DNA of 64,000 nt from Trachythela sp. YZ-2020 (taxonomy: Eukaryota; Cnidaria; Anthozoa; Malacalcyonacea; Clavulariidae): the NCBI GenBank assembly GCA_016169945.1, contig JADLSH010000091.1, positions 1 through 64,000 of the forward strand, written 5' to 3'. The notes below the pieces were generated by a model that made no database searches, was not told the DNA's origin, and worked only from the letters and a program-made list of their open reading frames with translations. Made by a program: the position numbers and the translations under genes. Positions 21,968 to 34,949 of the stretch are shown in pieces. Position 1 is the stretch's first letter. Each line of letters opens with the position of its first letter.

Positions 21968-22946
21968 CAGGGACGTGGCGACCGGGGGGCCGTGGGGGTG
22001 TGACGCCCCCGCAATAATTCTAAATATTAAAAAGTTGGTCAAAAAATGATTTGTTGTTGATCAAAAAATATTGAGAAATTATGCGTTGGGACTATGCGCT
22101 GAAATTATAAAACGTGCAACGCAAGTACAATAATTCTAAATATTAAAGAGTTGGTCAGAACATTTGTTGTTGGTTAAAATATATAAGAAACAATACGTTC
22201 TAATTTTCAAATATTATGCGCTCCTGAGTACGTAAGCAGTTGGTAAATAGACTAGTGCAGAATTACTGGAGTGTAGCAAGATGCATTGGCTCAACATCAT
22301 TCTTTGATCCTTAGCTTTCTATTTTATAAAAGTTAAAAAATGCTTGCATTTGAAAAAACTTACTAAAAACAACGACAATAAAGGCAATTGAAAGCTGTTT
22401 GGGCTAGTTACGAACACATTTCATAGTTAGATTGCAATTGTTGAACATGCTTGTTAGCAATGTAACATTTATAACCCTGGCAGAGTCGAAGTGATATTTG
22501 TGTAGTTCAAATGAACGTTAGAAGCGGCTTAGCACAGGGCCCTTTTTAATTACCCCCTGTAAAGCTTGCATGGTCCGTTTAGATGGGATCTATAAAATAT
22601 TGTGTCTGAAAATGCAGGAAATCAAGCCACAGAGACTCAAGAATACGAAAATTTTCTGGGGGAGAACCCCCAAACCCCCCGCCATGTTCGCGAATCTTCA
22701 ATATACCAGGTTTGTTAGGTCCCTTTTCGTTGATGCCCCCCTAACCATTTCTTAAAAAAGGCCCTGGCTTAGAGAGTCCCTTTCATATCCCACCAGACAA
22801 CTATTCAGGTTTTTAAAAATTCTTTCGTTTTCCTTTATAATTTTGATACAAAAGTTTGTATATAGAAAGACAAAAAAGTTGGTCATTTTACTCGGGAAAA
22901 GTTAGTCATAATGACATGACACCCCCGCAATCGTGCCACGTCCCTG
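21968..22946. mobile_element. Non-autonomous hAT-type element, 979 bp
   Basis: Ends CAGGGACGTGGC (left) and GCCACGTCCCTG (right), flanked by a perfect 8-bp duplication CATCTTAT at 21960-21967 and 22947-22954. An 8-bp duplication with CAGGG ends is diagnostic of the hAT superfamily. The interior has GTTGGTC repeats, a C/G-rich stretch near 22660-22740 and no transposase, so it depends on a source element. Confidence 0.9.
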
Positions 22947-22959
22947 CATCTTATAAATA

Positions 22960-23935
22960 TGTATGAGTCAGATGCCGTCGTCGGCCCGTCATCAAAATAC
23001 ATTAGCAAGTAATAGGAAGGCCTACATTACATACTACAGTACTTTAGTAGCTGTGTAGCATGGTTCTTGTTACGCTAAAAAGCTGTTTAGAATTTAAAAA
23101 TCATTAATTTTGACAGACGTCTCCAAGGAAAAATAGAAGGAAATTTAGAGATTTTTGCAAGGAATTTTGCCCGAAAATATAGAATTCTCAAGTTATAAAG
23201 AAGGATTCTATTATTTTGGATGTGGAAACACTGCATTTAAACTGAGCGCTTCGCTTACTCAAGTTATTGAAAGAATTTTCAAGATGAAAGTTTACCGTTT
23301 ATGCACGCGAACTGCTTTGGACAATTGGACGGCGAGTTCAGATGGTATGATGCGGCGGTGCGCGATCTAACGATGGACATATTATCGTGTATATACTATA
23401 TACAACAACATGCAGTGTGGCCAGCGACGACGCAGTTAGTCAAACAGAACTCAACGGCAACGCGAAGCAAGTACCGGCATCTATTCCTCCCATGGACCAA
23501 GAAATATATCAGTTTAAATACGTATAAGTTATTCCTACGCAACGGAGCAGGTGCGGCGGCATTATAACAGAAAGAAACGCTACGACCAGATGTGGATATC
23601 ATATAATACTGGGATTAACAAAGAATCGCATGCTGGATTATACCACTGATTGATACAAAATGTTTAGTTAAGGGGGGATTTGCCATCGCTTAGCTTGGGT
23701 ATTGTAAGTATAGGCCTACAGGCTAATTCAATTGATTGAGTTATATTTCGTTTTAAACCAACATAAAATTAATGTCTGCTATAACGAGAGTTGACTGTAT
23801 ATGTCTAGATATATTTAGTATGTCTCGTTTTGTTAATGCGCATGCAGCTGGTATTGCCTGGTAATATATTTGATTGACGTATTTGAGTCCAAAGTTCGAT
23901 CAATGTTTTGAGGCCAAAAAAGCTCGGCAGCTTGA
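22960..23935. other. No gene seen
   Basis: Short open frames only; nothing recognisable. Confidence 0.55.
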
Positions 23936-23940
23936 TCACA

Positions 23941-24628
23941 CACTATAGTCTGGCGGTTAAGTGTAAGAATTGTTCATTTTGTGATAAAAGCACCATATTT
24001 GCAGGAAGTATAGACTTTGATATGACAATAACTTTTAGATATGGAGGCATCTGAAAAATTAAAGTCGTTTATGTTGTTCTTTTTAATTTTCTCATTAAAC
24101 TCCTATACTGTAAAACCAGAAATTCCAAGTTCATTTAAAGCAATAATGACTATATCATTGAAAGCTTGCAAAAAAACTATATATAGGTCACTTAAGCGGT
24201 TACCTTTATTTTCCCAACCGATTTCGAGTTATTGCTGTTCCAAAATGGAAAAAATGCCACGAAATCGCGCGAAAAGCCTGGGTACTAGCTTGAAAATGCG
24301 TATTTAACAGCTTGTAACTCAAGAAGGATTTGAAAAATTATGGTAACCACTTACATGTCTTAATATAACTTTTTGTAAGCTTTCTGATTCTGTAATCACT
24401 TTTGCTATAAGTGAACTTGCAATTTTATATTTTTCGACAATATAGGAGTTTAATGAGGAAAATGAAAAAGAATCCAAATTTTAGGCCGGCGACTTTAATT
24501 TTTCAGATGCCTCCATATCTAAAAGTTATTGTCATATCAAAGTCTATACTTCCTGCAAATATGGTGCTTTTATCAAAAAATGAACAATTCCAGCTAAATT
24601 TCGCTCTTAACCGCCTCACTACTATAGT
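23941..24628. mobile_element. Foldback element, ~690 bp
   Basis: The left arm includes TGCAGGAAGTATAGACTTTG then ATATGACAATAACTTTTAGA and ATGGAGGCATCTGAAAAATT; the right arm repeats these inverted. Arms exceed 150 bp, and a second stem (GGAGTTTAATGAG) lies further in. No coding content. Confidence 0.85.
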
Positions 24629-24634
24629 ATATAC

Positions 24635-25300
24635 ACCGTATAATCTTATGATTATAGAAAAGAATATCATCAATCCATGATCGCTAAATTGGCTGCACCT
24701 ATCTTGTTGCATGAATTATAATGATGATAAAGCTAGTTACTTTATAGTTCAAATTTCAATTTATTTGTAAGATGTATATCATAGGCATAGTCCATATATC
24801 AGTATAGATCGAAAACTAAAAGATACCCCGACAAAAGACAACAGATAAGCTAGGGAAAGTATCTTTTGATTTGCTATGCTATATTAGCATTCAAGACACT
24901 TACGTATACTGTACATGCACTTAGCTACGTTAATTTGAGGAGTTAGGAACTGGTTTGCCTTCTGTATACATATATCTACTCGTGAATGATATATAATTCT
25001 GTTAATATATTATTCGTTTAATTTTCACTGAAATGGAGCTAATCTTAAGCTCAAAGTTACATAGATAGATATAGTTTGCCAGTATATATATATGTCTATA
25101 ATTATTGTGATTCATCTACTATGCATTCCTCACGAAATGAGTTTGGCGCAAGTCTCTATCTGTTTCACTGATTGCCTTCACGTTTTAACTATATATATAT
25201 TTAAATTATTTTTTTTGTAATTTTTTCCTGCAGTGGGAAATTGGCATTGATTTGATTTGTATTCAGTTTCGACCTTATTTGGCTAGGGACATATAGCACA
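24635..25300. other. No gene seen
   Basis: AT-rich with TATATA runs; nothing supported. Confidence 0.6.
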
Positions 25301-25307
25301 TAATTAA

Positions 25308-26333
25308 AGTGCACCTCACCCCAAAATTGTTTTTTGGCTATATCAAATCTTGGCATCATTTCTAGTGTATCCGTGAAAATTTTTATTTATTTGGTCAAAT
25401 CGTTCGATTTTTATGGCAGTTTAAAGTTGGCAAAAAGGCACTTTTTGATGGACCTTGTCCGTCGTTACGAGGAGTCTGGAACGAGTAAATTTCGTGACAT
25501 CACACAAGGGACTCGTCAAAATAAACTTTCGGCCCACATGCAAATTCCCTGTATACTGTCGGCCATCTACATTTATATCAGACCTACAAGCACGAAACTG
25601 TACGTAAGATGTTTCTCTTGATCAGAGCTTTCGATCTATGCATCTTACATGCATAGAACGTGTGTAGTTCTCAAGAAAATGTGCACGAAAATCGATGTAT
25701 GTTTCGCCGGGATTATGTATGTTTTAGAAGTTTAGCGCCATTGAATTTTAGTACACTTTGCCGGTGGGCGAATAACTCGATAAATAATGAACTAACGAAC
25801 TTGAAATAACCAATAGCTATCCCGTCATGAAGAGAGCTTTATTTTCATGTATGATATGTCTATATAGCTTGTGTATTTCCATTCAAACATTACTACAAAT
25901 TTCGTATGTTTTCAGCTTTCAAGCGCAGGTCTTTAAAGAACGGATACCGGTTTAATTAAAGAGATATACAACCGATCTATTAGCCCGTAAACCTCTACAA
26001 CCTTGAAACAACTATGAGCGTGGTCGTCATGCCTGCAGCTTTCTATCCGTGCATAAAACATGTGTTTATCAACAAAATAGATTTAAATATATTTTACTAA
26101 GTTCATTTCGCGCCGCGGTGACATTGGCACTGCGAAAGTGTGAGTAATATTCCATTTGGATATCGCTTCATATTAAAGTGACATAACTCAGCCAATATCA
26201 GACCTACAAACACGAAACTGTACGTAAAATGTTTCTCTTGAACAGATCTTTCGATCTACGCATCTTAGATGTATGGAACGTATGTAGTTGATTTGACAGT
26301 AAAGCCAAAAAAAAATTTGGGGTGAGGTGCACT
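25308..26333. mobile_element. TTAA-flanked inverted-repeat element, 1,026 bp
   Basis: AGTGCACCTCACCCCAAA at the left is matched by TTTGGGGTGAGGTGCACT at the right, with TTAA on both sides (25304-25307, 26334-26337). TTAA duplications are typical of piggyBac and Kolobok elements, but these ends do not show piggyBac's usual terminal triplet. The interior has two direct copies of an ~90-bp block (25573-25665, 26197-26290: ATATCAGACCTACAA..). No transposase. Confidence 0.8.
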
Positions 26334-26335
26334 TT

Positions 26336-26483
26336 AACAATTATTGGATGAGGGTTTTCGTGATATCCGGAATTATCAAGGTCAAGGTAAGTGTTATCAG
26401 GCGAAGCCGAAGGCTGAGACTGATAACACTTACCGAGACCTTGATAATTCCGGATATAACAAAAACCGAATTCAATAATTGTT
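26336..26483. mobile_element. AACAATTATT-family MITE, copy 4
   Basis: 148 bp, AACAATTATTGGATGAG to GAATTCAATAATTGTT, with a long stem around AAGGTCAAGGTAAGTGTTATC. Its left end abuts, and shares TTAA with, the preceding element. Confidence 0.88.
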
Positions 26484-26756
26484 TTATTATACATTGCATT
26501 GTTATTAACTCCTTCCATAAACAACGATTTAAATTCTGTCGCACAAAACAACGTTTAGTTCTAAAATATTGGGGTAAAAACCGATTATAAAATAAAAACA
26601 AGAACGTCAAAATATTAGAAACCTAATTTGCTTACTATAGTCGTGATAAAAGTTTCAAGAGTGTATTTTTTACGCGAAAACGTCAAAAAAACATCGTTTA
26701 TTCATGTTGCTTTTTTTTTCTTGTTTTTATTCTTGTATGTAAAGCTGCCGCTCGTT

Positions 26757-29700
26757 AAAAAATAGGTACGCTAAGCGTACATGTATCTGCTCATGGTGCC
26801 CATGAAGGAGTAATATTCAACAATAGGCAATTTCGTAATTACGGGCGCCATTTTGCAAAGGGGGCAAACACAATAAAGCAACAATAGCATGACTCTAGGG
26901 ACAAGTATTTTGACTATTCCCATTGGGACGAGGTGTATATAGTTACTACGGCTGGCAGAGCCATAGGTTTAATATGCCCCTGTCTGTTTCGGCATCGTCG
27001 TCCTCGTGGGGATCTGTTGGCTGTTTGCTGTTGGCTGTTAGCTTGTAGCCATTCAGCGACGAGCTTATTTAAATTGATAACCAATCAGCAAGTGGCTTAC
27101 AATGCAATGACGTAATGTTCCCCAAGGCTATTACATCATTAAATTCTTCCTATTCGCAGTCTAGATCTTAAACTCAACATGGCGCTTATGTTTTCGGAAA
27201 TGTCAAAATAAATTGACAAAACGTCGTTAGATCATATAAAAACGTGCAAATACGAAGGTTTTCAATACGAAATTATGGACCAGAACGAACGCTTTAAAAT
27301 ATGTGGCCAATTTCAAATGTAGTTGTTCTATTTCTGAAGGAGAAACTATCAAACTAAACAGTTAAACAGTCAAACTGTCGAAGATCAATAGCCATTAAGG
27401 TATATAAGAAATACATACTTATGTATATACATTTGTTACTCATTTGAATTGGTCTGCCAACGTTTGACCAATACGTGCGCCGTGCATGCGATTAAATGTC
27501 TTGCGTATTCCACTATTGTCGTGAGGAATGCATCTCGCCGAATACTTTAATTTTGTCCAGTCTGTTCAAGCGTTTGGGTCCAATCGAAGTATAATAATGA
27601 GGAGCTATAGGATCATCTTAAAATATTGCAAGATGTAGAGAGAACTAACGTCTTCGGTTTTCTTATAAAAACTTCACCTGTAACTGTTTATACAGTGTAA
27701 TAATCATCAAGAATATGTGATAGCTGACTCTACTGATGTCTAGTTTCTCTTTAGTTTCCCACAAATACAAATAAATACCCACGTACGGTACGTTAACTAT
27801 TGTAATAGATGTTTTAGGGCGATGCGCCGAATCAAGTGTTGAAGGCGCAATGTTTGTTGTTGGAAATATAATATCCCTCATATTTTTGTCGTGAGGAATG
27901 CGTCTCGCTGAATACTGATATCGGGTCTGTTCAAGCGTTTGGGTCAAATCGAAGTATAATAATGAGGAGCTATAGGATCATCTTAAAATATTGCAATATG
28001 TAGGCAGAACTAAGTTCTTCGATCGGTTTTCTTGTAAAAACTTGACCCGTTTACAGTGTAATAATTATCAAGAGTATGTGACAGCTGACCCTTGAACTCT
28101 AATAAATAGAGCTCGTTATTGCGCGTTTATGTCTGAAATTCAACACTGATTTCTAGTTTCTCGTTAGTTTCCCACAAATACAAATAAATACCCACGTATG
28201 GTTCGCTCAAACTATTGTAGAGTATAGATGTTTTAGAGCGATGCGCTTTACGATCGTCAAGTCTTGAAGGCGCAATATTGTTGCTTTATTGTGTTTGCCC
28301 CCTTTGCAAAATGGCACCCGTAATTACGAAATTGCCTATTGTTGAATATTACTCCTTCATGGGCACCATGAGCAGATACATGTACGCTTAGCGTACCTAT
28401 TTTTGTATCTGCGAATGCAGATATATTGCCATCGTGCTGTTTGCTGTTAGCTGTTAGCTGTTAGCTTATAGCCATTCAGCGACGAGCTTATTTAAATTGA
28501 TAACCAATCAGCAAGTGGCTTACAATGCAATGACGTAATGTTCCCCAAGGCATTAAATTATTCCTGTTCGCAGGCTAGATCTTAAACTCAACATGGCGCT
28601 TATGTTTTGAAATGTCAAAATAAATTGACAAAACGTCGTTAGATCATATAAAAACGTGGAAATACGAAGGTTTTCAATACGCAATTATGGACCAGAACGA
28701 ATGCTTTAAAATATGTGACCAATTTCAAATGTAGGAGGAGAAACTATCAAACTAAACAGTTAAACAGTCAAACTGTCGAAGATTTCTGAAGGAGAAACTA
28801 TCAAACTAAACAGTTAAACAGTCAAACTGTCGAAGATCAATAGCCATTAGGGTATATAAGAAATACTACAACATATTAAAAATAAAACATTGTATAACTG
28901 CATAATTATGTATATACATTTGTTACTCATTTGAATTGGTCTGCCAACGTTTGACCAATACGTGCGCCGTGCATGCGATTAAATGTCTTGCGTATTCCAC
29001 TATTGTCGTGAGGAATGCGTCTCGCCGAATACTTTAATTTTATCGAGTCTTTTCAAGCGTTTGGGTCGTAGGTCCAATCGAAGTATAATAATGAAGAGCT
29101 ATAGGATCATCTTAAAATATTGCAAGATGTAGAGAGAACTAACGTCTTCGGTTTTCTTATAAAAACTTGACCTGTTTATACAGTGTAATAATCATCAAGA
29201 ATATGTGATAGCTGACTCTTGAACTCTAATTAGTCTAATAAATAGAGCTCCGCGTTATTGCGCGTTTATGTCTCAATTATATTCAACACTGATGTCTAGT
29301 TTCTCTTTAGTTTCCCACAAATACAAATAAATACCCACGTATGGTACGTTCGCTCAAACTATTGTAGAGTATAGATGTTTTAGGGCGATGCGCCGAATCA
29401 AGTGTTGAAGGCGCAATGTTTGTTGTTGGATATATAATATCCCTCATATTTTTGTCGTGAGGAATGTGTCTCGCTGAATACTGATATCGAGTCTGTTCAA
29501 GCGTTTGGGTCAAATCGAAGTATAATAATGAGGAGCTATAGGATCATCTTAAAATATTGCAATACGTAGGGAGAACTAAGCTCTTCGATCGGTTTTCTTG
29601 TAAAAACTTGACCCGTTTACAGTGTAATAATTATCAAGAATATGTGACAGCTGACCCTTGAACTCTAATAAATAGAGTTCTAATTGTGCGTTTATGTCTG

Positions 29701-30396
29701 AATTATATTCAACACTGATTTCTAGTTTCTCGTTAGTTTCCCACAAATACAAATAAATACCCACGTATGGTTCGCTCAAACTATTGTAGAGTATAGACGT
29801 TTTAGAGCGATGCACTTTACGATCGTCAAGTCTTGAAGGCGCAATATATGTTTGTTGTTGGAAATATAATACCCTCATATAGACTGAAGTATGTCGAATA
29901 TTTTGCATAGTGCGTGACGAATTTCAGCATGATTTCTACATTTCTCGATCGTATTGCATTTATCGTATCGTTCCCTTGATGCTTTATTGATCTGGTTAAA
30001 ACACAAGTACGTAACTCAAAATGCGCAAGTATTCTATAAAGATGCACACAAGATTGACAAGAAAATTGCATGCGTTTTGTGCGGATGACTTGGGTGACCG
30101 GGGGAGTGCAAGTTTGTGACACCCCCAAAAAACCACGAAGACGACGATGACGAAAAAAACAGACAGGGGCATATTAAACCTATGGCTTGGCTCTACCAGC
30201 CATTGTAACTATATACACCTCGTCCCAATGGGAATACTTGTCCCTAGAGTCATGCTATTGTTGCTTTATTGTGTTTGCCCCCTTTGCAAAATGGCGCCCG
30301 TAATTAGGAAATTGCCTATTGTTGAATATTACTCCTTCATGGGAAACTGTGGCATCACCATGAGCAGATACATATACGCTTAGCGTACCTATTTTT
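26757..30396. mobile_element. Compound foldback element with internal tandem duplication, 3.6 kb
   Basis: About 240 bp at the left (26757-26995) reappear inverted at the right (30135-30396). The ends carry the palindrome TACGCTAAGCGTA. A third copy of the right end is at 28277-28406, after which the sequence restarts as a copy of 27005 onward, giving a tandem duplication with ~1.43-kb period. Within it a ~360-440-bp block (starting TCAAGCGTTTGGGTC) occurs four times (near 27565, 27927, 29053, 29495). No recognisable transposase; the short repeated frames have no known family. Confidence 0.8.
28733..28840. repeat. 52-bp tandem duplication
   Basis: A unit beginning GGAGAAACTATCAAACTAAA and ending CTGTCGAAGAT occurs twice here but once in the sister copy at 27338-27390. 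It is a recent step within the compound element. Confidence 0.8.
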
Positions 30397-30474
30397 TGCT
30401 TTGTTGACGAATTATTTAACTTTCGATTTCCTACGGCTATATGCATCTCAAATTTCTATTCTCTAATCTCAGTA

Positions 30475-32332
30475 CAGTCGAACCTCTACTTACGGACACC
30501 TCCCGGAAGCGGACACCTCTTGTACGCGGACACTGTTTTTGGGTCCCGGCCAATACGCTATTATACTAGGGTACCTGCAAGGTAGGGAATGCTGCGGGAC
30601 TGTTATTATTCTTTAGCTTCTTGAAACAAACATGCAAACAAATATGCAACACAAGATGGTAATTATTGATTTATTGGCATTGACCCAGTGGCTTGCGCGC
30701 TGTCAGTAGATGCATACCCTAGCATAGTTTGCAGGATGAGACAAGCTAAATATATCACGAAACATGAAAGACATCAAATTTTGTAACATCTATTTCAAAA
30801 TATCAATATTTTCCATGTATTGTTCTTCCACATGGAATTCCCACATGAAACCCATGTTTACTGCGATGAGTAATTTGACACTGCCACGCAAGGAAATTTG
30901 CATATTTTTGTAGTGTATAAAAGCGTTAAAAATATATACATGTGCGCAAAATAATTTTGCATTTGGAAAGCTATAAACGAAAGCGTTGTTCCATCATTCT
31001 GTTCTTACTTTGCTGGATATGCGAGTCACCTACATGTAAAGCACAACTCATTTCAACTCATTGCCATTCGAATATTTATCTTAGTGCGCGCAGAACTGAG
31101 ACCCTGTCTGTTCTGACAATAATATGTGAACGCGACTAGACAAAAATATTAAGTCCATTGTAAAATAGGAATAAAAACATATTTATATGCCTACAGTAGC
31201 CTATTTAATAGGTCAAACCTTGCACAAATCAGAATGATTCAGTCAGGCAATTTAGACGATCAATTGCATAATATCTCAATCTGTGACTACAAGTCAAGTT
31301 CACACGGAGTCACAATCGTCAAGCGGCATACACGAAACATCACTTGATGCAAAATATGGAAATCAGCAAGAGAAAAAGCAAACGCGAATGGATAGAAAAA
31401 CCTTTTAAAGACATCTCTATGTAAGACTTCCATGCTTTACAGCACTAACAGCTCAAGCAAAGTCGATAGCACATTAGCAGAAAATATAGTTTATATATAA
31501 ACAGACACTGAATCTAGCTGCGATCGATTCAGATTTGTGTACTTTCAGCGTTTCATAGATATATAAATTGAGATTGCCAACTTTCCAAAAAGGAGTAAAC
31601 AAATGTAAACGTAACATATAAACAAAAGACAAAATATCCTACCTTGAATGGTCAAAAAAGACTCCGTCCGTCAAAATCGAAAAGCACATGGAACTGAGCG
31701 AGTTTAAAATTTGTGTTCTGCGCATAGCAAGCGCGCACGACCACAATTCCATGCGCTAAATAAAATTTACTTAAAAACTCCCTCTCTGCACATATTAGGC
31801 TGCTGCTACGCTCGCTCGCTTCAGGCTCGCTCGCTCCGCAGCAATTACTATATTTACAACCTCTCCTAGGCGGACACCTCCCGTAAGCGGACGCGGACAC
31901 CAAAACAACCTTCCCAAACAACATTATAACCTCTTGTAAGCGGACACACTTAGAATAGAAACATATGTGTTTGATATATTGTGTTATTAGAATGAGCTGA
32001 TGACAGAATTGATACGGAAACTATTAATTCAATAAAATGAGGGTTGCTTCGCGTGTGCCTAAAAGATATAAACAAAATCTCGACGTGTCGAGCTAAAGCC
32101 CTTCGTCAGGAGAAATAGTAGGATATCCCTCATTTTGTTCTATATGTCCGTGGCCGACGCTGAATTAAAGTCTATTAATTCAATAGTCATATTAACATCA
32201 TTATTAAAAGAATCATGTTTCAACAATTACGTAATCAGTTAAATATTAACCAACCTCTCATAAGCGGACACCTCCCGTAAGCGGACACCAGGTCGTGGTC
32301 CCGAGGGTGTCCGCTTACGGGAGGTTCGACTG
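30475..32332. mobile_element. pogo/Tigger-like non-autonomous element, TA duplication
   Basis: Starts CAGTCGAACCTCTACTTACG and ends CGGGAGGTTCGACTG, flanked by TA. Multiple GCGGACACCTCCCGTAAGCG-type subterminal repeats occur at both ends and again at 31855-31950. This end sequence and the TA target are characteristic of Tigger/pogo-type elements in many animals. The ~1.86-kb interior shows no transposase. The inner repeats at 31855 suggest a nested or fused second copy. Confidence 0.8.
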
Positions 32333-32339
32333 TAATTTA

Positions 32340-33150
32340 AAGTAATGTATTTTGCGAAACTGAAAGCTCGATGGCTAAGCTATAAAATTGTATATAGCGT
32401 GATAAGTTTTTTACCATATTCTTCTTCTTAAAATCTATATTTTAACAGAGGATTCCGCTTTTGAGACACCCCAATAACTCTCGCTATAAATTACCAATTT
32501 ACCATACTCAAAATATGAAAGATTTACTATACATACCGTAATCAACAGGCAAAGGAAGGTTAAAGTCTTGACAAATTGAATTACGGTTTATGAATTATCG
32601 TCGCCAACCAATACCAGTCTAAACTGTAAAGTGGTTTCCGAAACAGCAACTTAACAATAAATGTATTGTATGACTTCTTCACTTCTTCGTTCAGTTTCTC
32701 AAAGGGAAATCCCTATAACCCACTAGTCTAGTTCCTTGGCCTTTCACGCGCGGGCGAGTAACAGGCTTGTCCGGAATTTTGCAGGAGCTGGTGACGTGTC
32801 ACCCGGATTTCGCGTGATAAATTGAGAATACACTTAGGGAGGGGTGGTACAGGAGTTGTTTTTTTTTGTTTTTTTTAACAAATTTATTTGGATCTATATG
32901 TATATATATATATACACAATTTTGAACAAACAAATAATTTAACAGAACAAATATTACATTAAGTAAGATAACCTAGCTATCAAATGTTGATCCAAAAAGG
33001 TAAGGTACGAACGGGACTCTTATAACCGTAACACTAGCGGCTTGACTAAGTCTAGTACGTCCATGTTCAATGAATGAAACATAACCGTCCATATTAAGGT
33101 CGATGTGGCCGTATAGCGTCTTGTAGAAGAACACGAGATCTTTGATGGCT
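32340..33150. other. No gene seen
   Basis: No supported coding region. A T-rich tract at about 32859-32885 is followed by a TA run at 32900-32915. Confidence 0.55.
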
Positions 33151-33157
33151 ATGGCGT

Positions 33158-34945
33158 CATATTACCGCCAATATTCATGATTGCCATCATTCAACATGTT
33201 TCCGACATTGAAGTTATTTTGGGCATTGAAGTTGTTTATTATTCAACATATTTTCGACATTGAAGTTAAATCGGACATTGAACATGTATATTATTCAACA
33301 CATTTTCGACGTTGAAGTTAAATCGGACATTGAACATACCGATTATTCAGCACTCATCAGAAGTTGAATGTTCGAAATATGTTGAAAATTAATCAACACA
33401 TGAATATGAGAAGTTGAATATTGGCGGCGGTAGATCATAGCGTGAAATGTCCGCCAATATTAATTAACATAATTCCCATCACCCCCCGGTACAGACAAAG
33501 GGAAAATATCAGATTGGCCATGTTTAATAGTTTCAAGTCCGTTTCTGGCGCACGAAATAGGGAATTGTTTATAAAGTAACAGTAACATCAGCTTTTATAG
33601 AATTTATGAAGTCTAAAACTAAATATAAGAACGACACGAGCAAGACTAACTAGTTTATAACATCACCACGGCACCACCGACGCTGAAACCTCAATAAATC
33701 CCAACAGTATATGCATAGAGAATCGTCGAGAAACTGAATCGCTTCAATTATGAGTTCAATATATACCTCTAGCGTCTAGTGAGACTCTTCCAAACAAATT
33801 CTTCCAAACTGAAACACGCTTGTGAAATTGTGACATGTAACATTGAAGGGATTCATCAAGCATCATACTGCAGGAATAAGAGTTAATGGTAAACCGCAAT
33901 TCGTGGGTAAAGCTTGGCAGCGAATACCCAGTGACATGAAATTGTCTCGTAATATACAAAGTGACTATCAGTGTTTGTCCATTGTTTATCATAGTGCTGT
34001 GATTAATGGTAACTGGGGTTGTAATCCTAACCGTGTGCAAACGGCGAACCCACTTCTTGAAAGTTTGAAACTGCATTTTCTAACTCGGATAAGCACTCTC
34101 AAACAAACTTATCCCAACCCGAAAGCGAAACGCAATTCAAACAATTAAAAGTATATAGCCCTTATCGAAAAGTCAGCTCACGTTGTGCCTTCATTCAAAT
34201 CATTATCGCTATATATAGCCCAAATTAAATTTATTGGCCAAGCAAGATGCTCCTACAAACCTCGACAATGCGGTAACAAAAGATAACTCCTAAGTCTTTC
34301 AATGACAATGGTAATTAATTGCAAAAATACATGTATTATTATGAGGAGTCTAATTTCAAAATAAGCTTTATAGTTTCCATTTTGGTCTTCCTCACCACTA
34401 ATTGTAATTCAAGTTTTTTATTTCAAATTTACGGTACCGTGAACTAAAGTTTTTACGTCTTGGTCCTGTCGTTTTCATACGCATGCATACAGTAAATAGC
34501 GCGTGAGAAATCTCTTTATTTCGTGCGCCAGAAACAGACTCGCACTATACTTTGGTTTGAAACCACTGTTTGAAACTAACACGGCGAATCTGATATTTTT
34601 CCTTGTGTCTGTGCCGGGGGGCGATGGGAATTATGTTAATTAATATTGGCGGACATCTCACGCAATGATCTATCGCCGCCAATATTCAACTTCTCATATT
34701 CATGTGTTGATTAATTTTCAACATATTTCGAACATTCAACTTCTGATGAGTGCTGAATAATCGGTATGTTCAATGTCCGATTTAACTTCAATGTCGAAAA
34801 TGTGTTGAATAATATACATGTTCAATGTCCGATTTAACTTCAATGTCGAAAATATGTTGAATAATATACAACTTCAATGCCCAACATAACTTCAATGTCG
34901 GAAACATGTTGAATGATGGCAATCATGAATATTGGCGGTAATATG
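33158..34945. mobile_element. Foldback element with 52-bp tandem repeats in both arms, 1.79 kb
   Basis: Ends CATATTACCGCCAATATTCA and complement. Each arm holds about three tandem 52-bp units (ATTATTCAACAYATTTTCGA then CATTGAAGTTAAATCGGACA), then repeats of the end motif CCGCCAATATT (33419-33460). Arms continue to about 33575 and 34515. The central ~900 bp includes a 101-codon open frame on plus (33843-34148) with no recognised family. No target duplication recognised. Confidence 0.82.
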
Positions 34946-34949
34946 CCAA

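Noticed and set aside
26204..26610. Overlapping frames of ~90-115 codons on both strands
   Set aside because: Readings through a MITE palindrome; frames on both strands mirror each other.
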